A stretch of 64,000 nucleotides of DNA from Streptomyces ficellus (GTDB lineage Bacteria > Actinomycetota > Actinomycetes > Streptomycetales > Streptomycetaceae), in contig NZ_CP034279.1 of assembly GCF_009739905.1 (NCBI RefSeq), positions 6,758,001 through 6,822,000 on the forward strand, written 5' to 3'. The notes under the pieces were generated by a model. The model did not search any database. It saw only the letters and a list, made by a program, of their open reading frames with translations, and was not told where the DNA came from. The position numbers and the translations under genes are program-made. Positions within the stretch are counted from its first letter, which is position 1. Every line of letters starts with the position of its first letter. Of the stretch, positions 32,960 through 41,500 are shown one piece after another.

Positions 32960-34486
32960 ATGTCCCGCACCCTATGGGCCGGTCCGGAGCGGCCGTCCCC
33001 GCCGACGGACGAGGAGGAGCGGCTGAGGGAACTCGGCTACCAGCCGGTCCTCGCCCGTCGGATGGGAGGCTTCGGCAACTTCGCCATCAGCTTCTCCGTC
33101 ATCTCCGTCCTGTCCGGCTGCATGACCCTGTACGGATTCGGCCTCGGCACCGGTGGCCCGGCCGTGATGATGTGGGGCTGGGCGGGCGTCGGCCTGTTCG
33201 TGCTCTGCGTCGGCCTGGCGCTCGCCGAGGTGACCAGCGCCTACCCCACCTCCGGCGCCCTCTACTACATGGCCGACCGGCTCGGCGGCCGCCGCTGGGG
33301 CTGGTACACCGGCTGGCTGAATCTGCTCGGTCTGCTCGGGGCGATCGCCGGTATCGACTACGGCGCCGCGCTGTTCACCGGCGCCTTCCTCAACCTGCGC
33401 TTCGGTTTCGAGCCGACACCCGGCTCCACCTTCGTCATCTTCCTGTGCATCCTGCTGTTGCACGCCGTGCTGAACCTCTTCGGCGTCCGGCTGGTCAGCA
33501 TCCTCAACTCCATCAGCGTGTGGTGGCACCTGACCGGCGTCGCCGTGATCGTCGGCGCCCTGGCGATCGTCCCCGACCACCACCAGTCGGCCGAGTTCGT
33601 GTTCACCGAGTTCGTCAACGACACCGGCTGGGCCAACCCGTTCTACGTGGCCGCGGTCGGCCTGCTGCTCGCCCAGTACACCTTCTCCGGGTACGACGCC
33701 TCCGCCCACCTCTCCGAGGAGACCTCCAACGCGTCGGTCACGGCGGCCAAGGGCATTGTCCGGGCCATCTGGGTCTCCTGGCTCGCCGGCTTCGCGCTGC
33801 TCGCCGGGCTGACCTTCGCCATCCAGGACTACGCCGGCACACAGAACAGCGCGACCGGAGTACCTCCCGCGCAGATCCTGCTCGACGCGCTCGGCTCCGG
33901 CGGCGCCACGGCGCTGCTCCTGGTCGTGATCGTGGCGCAGTTGTTCTGCGGCAACGCCGAGGTGGCCGCCGCCAGCCGCATGGTGTTCGCGTTCAGCCGC
34001 GACAACGCGCTGCCCGGCTCGGCGCTCTGGCGCAAGGTCAGCGCACGCACCCAGACCCCGGTGCCCGCCGTCTGGCTGTCGGTCGCCGTGGCGGCCCTGC
34101 TCGCCGTGCCGTCGCTGTACTCGGCCACCGCCTACGGCGCGGTCACCGCCATCAACGTCATCGGGATCACCCCCGCGTACGCCATCCCCATCTACCTGCG
34201 CCTGCGTGCGGGCAACCGCTTCCGGCCCGGCCCCTGGTCCCTGGGCCGGTGGAGCAGGCCGATCGGCTGGACGGCGGTCGTGTGGGTGGCGCTGGTGACG
34301 GTCCTGTTCTGCCTGCCGCAGAAGTCCCCGGTCACCATCGACTCGATGAACTACGCCGTGATCGCGCTCGCGACGGTGCTGGTGCTGGCCACCGCGTGGT
34401 GGTACGTGGCCCGCCGCTCCTACGGCACCCCCGCCGCCTATGGCAACGCGCGCGAGCAGGCGGAGATATCCGAGGGCATCGTCTGA
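32960..34486 (+). CDS. APC-family amino-acid permease
   Basis: 508 residues, about 12 hydrophobic segments. The opening has the ACT/APC pattern FGNFAISFSVISVLSGCMTL, the unwound helix 1, and EVTSAYPTSGALYYMADRLG. HLSEETSNASVTAAKGIV is the conserved cytoplasmic loop of the amino-acid/choline permease group. It should import an amino acid or amine by cation symport; the substrate is unknown. GGAGG precedes the ATG. Confidence 0.9.
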   Translation: MSRTLWAGPERPSPPTDEEERLRELGYQPVLARRMGGFGNFAISFSVISVLSGCMTLYGFGLGTGGPAVMMWGWAGVGLFVLCVGLALAEVTSAYPTSGALYYMADRLGGRRWGWYTGWLNLLGLLGAIAGIDYGAALFTGAFLNLRFGFEPTPGSTFVIFLCILLLHAVLNLFGVRLVSILNSISVWWHLTGVAVIVGALAIVPDHHQSAEFVFTEFVNDTGWANPFYVAAVGLLLAQYTFSGYDASAHLSEETSNASVTAAKGIVRAIWVSWLAGFALLAGLTFAIQDYAGTQNSATGVPPAQILLDALGSGGATALLLVVIVAQLFCGNAEVAAASRMVFAFSRDNALPGSALWRKVSARTQTPVPAVWLSVAVAALLAVPSLYSATAYGAVTAINVIGITPAYAIPIYLRLRAGNRFRPGPWSLGRWSRPIGWTAVVWVALVTVLFCLPQKSPVTIDSMNYAVIALATVLVLATAWWYVARRSYGTPAAYGNAREQAEISEGIV

Positions 34487-34522
34487 CGCGGCCCCCGTCC
34501 CGGGGCGGCGTGCGGAGGCGGC

Positions 34523-35254
34523 CTACCCGGTGAACTCGTACGTCCAGGAGGCCGCTTCGGGCGCGAACCGGATGTCGGTGACCTCCAGCACGTGCCCGTG
34601 CTGGTCGCTCACGACCCGGTGCACGGTCAGGCAGGTGGTGGCGACGGGGCCGTGGCCCACGCCGATCGACTCGCGGCGCGTCAGCCGCAGCCCCGCGCGG
34701 TGCATCCAGTGGTACAGCAACCGCAGGTCGGGCCGCGCGGGCCAGTCCTCCTGCCGCCGGAAACGGCCGAGTTCGGGCACCTCGGCGAGCGCGTGCGGGG
34801 AGAACCGGGACAGCGCCTCCTGGACGGAGGGTGTCCCGGCGCCCGGGACGTGGTGGCGGTGCACGAGCGAGGGCTCGCCGGGCAGCAGGCCCAGCCGCTC
34901 GGCGAGCCCGGTGGGCGTGGGCTCCCAGGCGAGCCGGGTCACGGCCGACGCGTCGGAGGTGCCGGTGCCGCACGGGAAGCGCAGCAGGCCGGGGGCGAGG
35001 ACCGGACCCGCCTCGCCGGGGGCGGCCGACGCGGCGAACGTGCCCCGCCGCTCGGTCACCACCAGCCCCTCGTCGCGCAGCAGTTGCAGGGCGGCGCGCA
35101 CCGTGTGCCGGTTGACCCGGAAGCGGTGCACCAGGGACCGCTCGGACGGCAGCCGGTTGCCGGGGGCGATCCGCCGCTGGGTGAGGTCGTCGCGCAGCGC
35201 GGCGGCCACCCGGAGGTAGAGCGGAAGTGCCGCGGGGGTCTGGGGCTCAGCCAT
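34523..35254 (-). CDS. GntR-family regulator, HutC/UTRA type
   Basis: 243 residues from the ATG at 35252-35254 (GAGG upstream); a TTG two codons earlier is less likely. The winged helix is LYLRVAAALRDDLTQRRIAP with LPSERSLVHRFRVNRHTVRA. A UTRA effector domain follows (SLVHRHHVPGAGTPSVQEAL to WTYEF), as in HutC and DasR. Divergent from a zinc dehydrogenase gene; a HutC/DasR-like site TGGTCTAAACCT lies between them and is its probable operator. Confidence 0.9.
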   Translation of the reverse strand: MAEPQTPAALPLYLRVAAALRDDLTQRRIAPGNRLPSERSLVHRFRVNRHTVRAALQLLRDEGLVVTERRGTFAASAAPGEAGPVLAPGLLRFPCGTGTSDASAVTRLAWEPTPTGLAERLGLLPGEPSLVHRHHVPGAGTPSVQEALSRFSPHALAEVPELGRFRRQEDWPARPDLRLLYHWMHRAGLRLTRRESIGVGHGPVATTCLTVHRVVSDQHGHVLEVTDIRFAPEAASWTYEFTG

Positions 35255-35320
35255 GTTCAACCCTCAATTTCCTTCGCTCACAGTAGTCGAGCGTGCCGTT
35301 CGGGTGAGCAATCCCTATCA

Positions 35321-35334
35321 TTGGTCTAAACCTC
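35321..35334. promoter_or_regulatory. HutC/DasR-like operator
   Basis: TTGGTCTAAACCTC contains the near-palindrome GGTCTAAACC. The HutC/DasR consensus core is TGGTCTAGACCA, so one central base and the right edge differ. It lies 67 bases upstream of the GntR ATG and 113 bases before the divergent dehydrogenase. Confidence 0.55.
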
Positions 35335-35446
35335 TAGGGAAGGGGGTGCCGGGCCTTCCCGCCCACTCTGGCCGAATCGGATTCACCGTCCGGCGCCCGG
35401 GTACCCGGGCCGCGCCCCCGCAGGAGCCGGCGAAGGGAAACGCACG

Positions 35447-36637
35447 ATGAGGGCCGTGACATGGCAGGGAAAGCGCGACGTACGGGTCGAGACGGTGCCC
35501 GACCCGAAGATCGAAGAGCCGACCGATGCGATCATCAAGGTCACGTCCACCGGGCTGTGCGGCTCGGACCTCCACCTGTACGAGGTCCTCACCCCCTTCA
35601 TGACCCCCGGTGACATCCTCGGCCACGAGCCGATGGGCATCGTGGAGGAGGCCGGCCCCGAGGTACCGGGCCTCAAGCCGGGCGACCGTGTGGTCGTCCC
35701 GTTCCAGATCGCCTGCGGGCGCTGCTGGATGTGCACCTCGGGGCTGCCGACCCAGTGCGAGACCACCCAGGTGACCGAGGAGGGCATGGGCGCCGCGCTC
35801 TTCGGCTACACCAGGCTGTACGGTGCCGTGCCCGGCGGCCAGGCCGAATACCTGCGCGTCCCGCAGGCCCACTTCGGCCCTGTCAAGGTCCCCGAGGGCC
35901 CGGCCGACGACCGTTTCCTGTACCTGTCCGACGTCCTGCCCACCGCCTGGCAGGCCGTCCAGTACGCCGACGTCCCCCCGGGCGGCTCGGTCGCCGTCCT
36001 CGGGCTCGGCCCCATCGGCGACATGTGCTGCCGTATCGCCCTCCACCAGGGCGCCGCCCAGGTCATCGGCGTCGACCTCGTACCCGAACGCCTCCAGCGC
36101 GCCCGCGAGCGCGGCGTCGAGGTGTTCGACCTGAACGCCTTCGACAAGGACGACGACCTCGTCGAGGCCGTCAAGGACCGCACCGCGGGCCGCGGCCCCG
36201 ACGCGGTCATCGACGCGGTCGGCACCGAGGCCCACGGCAGCCCGGTCGCCCGCACCCAGCAGAACGCGGCCGGACTGCTGCCCAAGGCGTGGGCGGCCAA
36301 GCTGCACCAGAAGGTGGGCGCCGACCGGCTGGCCGCCCTCTACCTGGCCATCGCCCTGGTGCGGCGCGGCGGCACCATCTCGCTGAGCGGCGTCTACGGC
36401 GGAGCGGCCGACCCGATGCCGATGCTGACGATGTTCGACAAGCAGCTCCAGCTGCGCATGGGCCAGGCCAACGTCCGCCGCTGGGTCGACGACATCCTCC
36501 CGCTCCTCACCGACGCCGACCCGCTCGGCGTGGACGACTTCGCCACCCACCACGTGCCGCTGTCCGACGCCCCGCACGCGTACAAGATGTTCCAGGAGAA
36601 GCGGGACGGGGCGGTCAAGGTCGTGATGCGCCCCTGA
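35447..36637 (+). CDS. Zinc-dependent alcohol dehydrogenase, formaldehyde dehydrogenase-like
   Basis: 396 residues. Catalytic zinc residues lie in GLCGSDLHLY and LGHEPMGIVEE; the structural lobe CGRCWMCTSGLPTQC holds four cysteines. The loop VLGLGPIGDMCCRIALHQGA binds NAD; GPIGDM and the long insert after HGSPVARTQQNAAG are typical of the glutathione-independent formaldehyde dehydrogenase group. It probably oxidises an aldehyde hydrate or alcohol. Regulation by the divergent GntR protein is likely. The last 23 bases overlap the convergent FAD monooxygenase gene. Confidence 0.88.
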   Translation: MRAVTWQGKRDVRVETVPDPKIEEPTDAIIKVTSTGLCGSDLHLYEVLTPFMTPGDILGHEPMGIVEEAGPEVPGLKPGDRVVVPFQIACGRCWMCTSGLPTQCETTQVTEEGMGAALFGYTRLYGAVPGGQAEYLRVPQAHFGPVKVPEGPADDRFLYLSDVLPTAWQAVQYADVPPGGSVAVLGLGPIGDMCCRIALHQGAAQVIGVDLVPERLQRARERGVEVFDLNAFDKDDDLVEAVKDRTAGRGPDAVIDAVGTEAHGSPVARTQQNAAGLLPKAWAAKLHQKVGADRLAALYLAIALVRRGGTISLSGVYGGAADPMPMLTMFDKQLQLRMGQANVRRWVDDILPLLTDADPLGVDDFATHHVPLSDAPHAYKMFQEKRDGAVKVVMRP

Positions 36638-38066
36638 CCGCGCCCGGGCTCCCCTCACGCCCAGGCGGGGAGCCCGCGTCTCCGTCCTCGGGCCGCAGGG
36701 GCGGCTCCGGCGGGGTCGGGGGCACCGGCCCGAACAGCACCGCGCGGGCGATGCTCGGCGCGAGCAGCACGCTCACCGGCTCGACCAGCGCGAGCACCGA
36801 CCGGAACGCCTCACCCACCACCGGATCACCGGTGTAGCGGGCCTCCACCCGCTTCAGGTACCAGGCGGCGGGCCGGTCGAGGAGACGGGACCCGACGGCG
36901 TTGCCGGTGGCGCCCGGCATGTTCTTGTCGGACCCCGAGGAGATCGACCAGGCCTGCTCGGAGGCGCCGAGCAGGGCCCGCTGCACCCGCCGGGTCGTCG
37001 GGGTGCGCCGGCGGTCCGCCAGCGCGTCCCGCAGCGCCACCGCGCTGATCGCGGCGACCGCCATGCCCTGCCCGTAGATCGGGTTGAAGGTGCACAGGGC
37101 GTCACCGGTGGCGAGGAACCCGGCCGGACGGCGGCCGGGACGGTCGTACCGCCGGCGCACGTTGGCCGTCCCGCGGAAGCCGCGCACGGCCGACTCGGCG
37201 CGTGCCTTCGTGAGCCAGTCGTGCAGGAGGGGGTGCGGGAGCCGTTTGGCGTACTCCTCGAAGGCGTCCCCGTCCGTGGGCGGCTCGTCGCCGCGCAGCC
37301 CCGAGAGGGTGACCATATGTGCGCCGCCCTCGATGGGGATCGCCCCGCCGCCGTACGTCTGCCCGGGGCCGGGGATGACGTAGATGCCGAGGCAGTCCGC
37401 GACGCCGCCCGGGGTCTCCTCGCGGTACAGGCGGGTCGCGTAGGCGAGGCCGGTCTCGATGTTCTCTTCGTGCGGCGGCTCGGCACCGATCTCCGCCAGC
37501 CACCGGGGCGCCTGCGTGGCGCGGCCGGAGGCGTCCACCACCAGGTCCGCCTCCAGCACGCGGGTCTCGCCGGACCCGCGTTCCCGCAGGCGCACGCCCC
37601 GGACCCGGGTGGCGTCCCCGAGCAGCCCGACGGCCTCGGCACCCTGCACCGCGTGCACCCGCGGGTCGGCCAGCACCCGGTGCCGGACGAGGTGTTCGAG
37701 CCGCGGCCGGGCGCCGGTGAACAGCGGCGAGGTGCCGGCGGTGCGCCGGAACCACCGGCCGCCCTGCCACTGCACCAGGTCGCGCGGCATCGCCACCCGC
37801 GGCGACCCCTGCTCCCGCAGCTCGTCCACCACCCCGGGGAGCAGCTGCTCCAGGGCCAGTTGACCACCCTCCAGCAGAACGTGCGTGTGCCGCCCCTGCG
37901 GCACGCCGGGCCGGGCCTCCGGCTCGTCGGGGTACCGGTCGCGCTCGACGACCGTGACCCGCTCCGCGTGCTCCGCGAGCACCCGGGCGGCGAGCAGCCC
38001 CGCGAGGCTCCCGCCGACCACCACCGCGTGCCGCGCCCCGCGCCCGTTCCTTAACTGGTCCGCCAT
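36615..38066 (-). CDS. FAD-dependent monooxygenase/epoxidase-like protein
   Basis: 483 residues. The FAD site is AVVVGGSLAGLLAARVLAEH with VVERDRYPDEPEARPGVPQG and the second motif FLATGDALCTFNPIYGQGMA (GD motif). RPGVPQGRHTHVLLEGGQLA is characteristic of the group of flavoprotein epoxidases and hydroxylases found in polyether pathways and in many Streptomyces orphan genes. No pathway genes adjoin, so the substrate is open. AAGGGGCGGGA directly precedes the ATG. Confidence 0.85.
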   Translation of the reverse strand: MADQLRNGRGARHAVVVGGSLAGLLAARVLAEHAERVTVVERDRYPDEPEARPGVPQGRHTHVLLEGGQLALEQLLPGVVDELREQGSPRVAMPRDLVQWQGGRWFRRTAGTSPLFTGARPRLEHLVRHRVLADPRVHAVQGAEAVGLLGDATRVRGVRLRERGSGETRVLEADLVVDASGRATQAPRWLAEIGAEPPHEENIETGLAYATRLYREETPGGVADCLGIYVIPGPGQTYGGGAIPIEGGAHMVTLSGLRGDEPPTDGDAFEEYAKRLPHPLLHDWLTKARAESAVRGFRGTANVRRRYDRPGRRPAGFLATGDALCTFNPIYGQGMAVAAISAVALRDALADRRRTPTTRRVQRALLGASEQAWSISSGSDKNMPGATGNAVGSRLLDRPAAWYLKRVEARYTGDPVVGEAFRSVLALVEPVSVLLAPSIARAVLFGPVPPTPPEPPLRPEDGDAGSPPGREGSPGAVRGASRP

Positions 38067-38545
38067 TCCCGCCCCTTAGCGTCGTCGGTCTCCGGCGGGG
38101 CCAGTATCCCCGGTCGTCCGTACTCGCCGGGCCCCGACGACTGGCGGATGTCCGAGCGAGGAACGGGCGTGCCCGTACCGGGGGGAGGCGCTCTTCAGCA
38201 ATCCGTACAAGGACGGGCGCGAGGAGTCCCTGGTCATCAACGAGGAGAACCAGCCGACTTGTCGGGTTCGCACCGATCCCTCGGACTCGGGCTGACGACA
38301 GGAGCTCTTGCAGGCAGCCGTCGGGGAACACGCTCACCGAGGTGGTGGTTACGGTTCATCCGAATCATCCGAACAACCGTCTGGGCCTTCTGCATGCCGG
38401 TCCACCCTCGTCGCCCACAGGACCCCCGACGGAGACTGTTCGACCGGGTGGCGGCTGGTGAACCGCGCGCCACCCGGTCGAATTCGTGAGGGTGCTCGTT
38501 GTCCGGGGCTGGTGAGCCAGGAGCACGGCCTCGGTACCGGCCCGT
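38067..38545. other. Gene-free spacer containing the head remnant
   Basis: The 479 bases between the FAD monooxygenase start and the stop of the giant ORF hold no intact gene, only the plus-strand remnant at 38185-38450. Several short frames cross it but are interrupted and mutually exclusive. Confidence 0.6.
38185..38450 (+). pseudogene. Decayed head of a paralogue of the giant-repeat-protein locus
   Basis: Read from 38185 the translation EALFSNPYKDGREESLVI matches EALFANPFKDGREEALVI in the 110-residue ORF on the opposite strand at 43458-43790. It continues RTDPSDSG (intact: RTESSDTG), then hits TGA. After one extra base (TTGCAGGCAGCC against TTGCAGCAGCC in the intact copy) it resumes as LQQPSGNTLTEVVVTVHPNH, matching WLQQPI in the 110-residue ORF and EVLVVTHPSG at the start of the 1643-residue ORF. 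So this is a broken copy of the N-terminal region of that system. The boundaries are approximate. Confidence 0.65.
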
Positions 38546-41500
38546 TCAGGGGCCTGGGTTGATCGTGATCGTGAAGTACGGCTTGGTCCTCACGCGCAGG
38601 ACCCGTTCAATGGGTCCCGAGTAGGAGCACAACTTCGGGGTGAAGGTGTCCCAGACTCGTACGGTGAAGTGGTAGGTGCCTTGCACCGTGGGTGTACCCG
38701 TGAAGGTTGCCTTGGTCGCGTCGTCCGGCTTGGGCGTGATCTGCAGGCCGGGCGGGCCATCGACGATCTCCCAGTAGTTGAGCGGGCTGTTCAGCGGTAC
38801 GTCGGCGCCTGCACCCTCGACGGTGAAGGTGTCCGTGTACGGCGTGTCCTTCGTTCCGGCAGGCACGAGCACCTCCTTCTCACGGGTCTCTCCACCGTTG
38901 GTGATACGGGGTGCGTGGTCGAGGGCTATGCAGGCGGGGACACCTACAGCCAGGTCGCCGGTGGCGATGACGGCTGCGTCGGCCACGGTGGCCCCGATGT
39001 AAAGGCCTTTCCGCCACGCCTCGTTCTTGACGAACCTCAGCGCGATCATCCGCACGATCTGGAAGATGTTGTGCGTGTGACCGCATGCGGCGTTCACCCA
39101 GGCAGCGGCCTTGCTTGCGTCCGTGTTCGGCGGTCCCGCGGCCAGATCCACGCACTGCACCACCATGGAAGCGATTCCGATGGCGGTCTGCAGGAGGGAG
39201 CCGACCGTGATGTTGTCCGCCTTCTCGAGCCAGGTGGTGCCGAGGTTCTTGGTGAGCGTGCTCCTCGGATAGGCGAGCTCCTTGTCCATCTTGTCACCGC
39301 CGAGCGCGAGGACTATGTCCCCGAAGAAATTCGCGATGCTGAGCGCGTAGGCGCCCTTGGACAGATCGGACCACTGCTTGGCCCCCATGATCTCCGGACT
39401 ACCCAGTACGAGCCCTTGGTAGCCGTTGATAATGGCGACCGACGCATTGATCAGCTTGGAGATTCCTTCACCCATGCTGTTGTTCTTGAGGAGGATGGGT
39501 TCCATGATGTCCGTGAGCCCGACACCGAATGCCTGCAGGAAGGCCCAGGGGACACCGGTGGCCTGGAGGCCGACCATGTGTTGGTTCTTGACCGGGTCGC
39601 CAGGATGTTCGGGGGGTGGATCCGGTTCCTCCATGGGGCCGTCGAGAGTCGTGAACTGTTCCTTGGGGAACGGCGGGTTATCGACGCCGAAGATCAGTTT
39701 GTGGATGGTGGTCACGAAGAACCCGGCGACAAGGAAGACGAATCCGCCGATGGTGAGCGGTTCGGGCTTCCTGAGCGGATAGGCCACCGTCTGGACCCAC
39801 TCGTAGAGAGTGTCGACCAGGGGGAGGGAAATCGGGTACTTCACCAGATCGGTCAGTTTCGCCACTCCCGCCTCGGCGAATTCGAGGAGAGCCTGGACGA
39901 CGTCGTGCGCGGCATCCAGCGCCTTGATGATGAAGTTCCGGACTCCGTCGAGGAGGCTGGCGTAGGTCGAGCGGCCCGTCTGGTCGTCACTGTTCGAGAC
40001 AAAGCTCTCTACGAAGTTCTGCAGAGTGGCGCTGAAGTCGACCAGGGTGCCGAAGCTCGCACTGGACGTCAGCTTCTGCACCAGCGTGTCCAGTTCCGAC
40101 ACCAGGGGCGGATCGACGAGGCTGAAGGGCTGCGCGTCCGTTGCCGCCGGGGCGCCCAGCGTCTTGTTCAGGAACCATGTTCCCTGCGGGGAGGACATGT
40201 CCTTCTGTTCGAGATCTCCTCCGGTGGGAGAGGGAGCCGGATCGACCTTGTTCCCGAAGTCGCCCATTCGCGCACCCTCGTAACGATTGATCATTTCGTC
40301 GAAGGTGTGGTTGATCTTCTCCTTCTGCGCCTCGAACCAGTCCTCGGTGAGCCCAGCCACGGAAGTCAGGCACGCGGTCATTTTCGTACTCGTGCTCAGG
40401 AAAATGGTTTCCAGCGCTTCCTTCGTGTCCCAGATGTCGTCGAGGGCGAAGAGGGACTTGAGCCAGTCGATCACCCGCATGATCGCGTCGGCGATCATCT
40501 GGAAGACCGCCTCGACCGCCTGGATCGCCTGCTCGATGGCCTCGATGATCATTTCGCCGAGAGAGACGACGGCATCGCCGATCCAGATGGCGATCTCGAC
40601 GACGGTGGAGACGATGACTTCGGCGACCCGGGTCGCGCCCGTCTTGATGCCCTCCCACACGTCCGACGCCCAGCTGGTGAAGTCGTCCCACCAGCCCCCG
40701 TAGGACGGGTGGTTGTTGCGGTAGGCGCGGTAGGCCTCGAGCTCCTCCTGACTCCGGAAGGCCTGGAAGGCCGGTCTGTCCTCGTCCCAGAGCTGGATCA
40801 CGTACCCCACGACCGGCTCGGCCGTCCGCCCGTCGAAGGTGAGCTTGAGTTCCTCACCGCCGGCGGCTTGGGCGTACATGTTGCTGCAGTGGTCGACGAC
40901 GACCTTCGGGGTGAGCCCGCGTTCCTCCAGAGCGTCCCAGTTCGCGAGTGGGGGCGCGTCCTCAAGCTTGACCGACGGGTCGTTGGGGACGGCTTTCGCG
41001 TCCTTCAGGAGTTCGGGAGTGAAGGTGCCCTTCTGCGAGGGCAGCGTGCCTTCGCCGGCCAGGAAGGAATTCGCCTTCGCGGCGAAGTCGATGGCGGCTC
41101 CTTCCCGGAGGCCGTCGGCATTCAGGTGGACCACAGGAGGGTTGAGCCCACGGGCCGCGATGGAGATGACCAGCTTGCCCGACTGGTTGGTCATGACGGC
41201 GATGGTCCGGCCCGGTCCGACCTGATAGGACACCTCGTCGATCTGTACCTCGACCAGCGAGTCCGCGGAGACGCTCACGCTGTGCGCTTCCATGGGGCTG
41301 CCCTGCTTGGACAACAGCGTCGCCTCGGCCACGTAGTGGGAGACGATGAAGGGTGCTTCCTCCTCCTTGGGAGGCGGAACCCGCACCTTGTCCGTCTGCC
41401 ATTGCGACGTCGTGATGTCCTGCGTGCAGAGACAGTACGCCTCCGCGGCGCTCATCCCGCTCATCTTGATCAGCTCGGACGGCTTGAAATCCGGATACGG

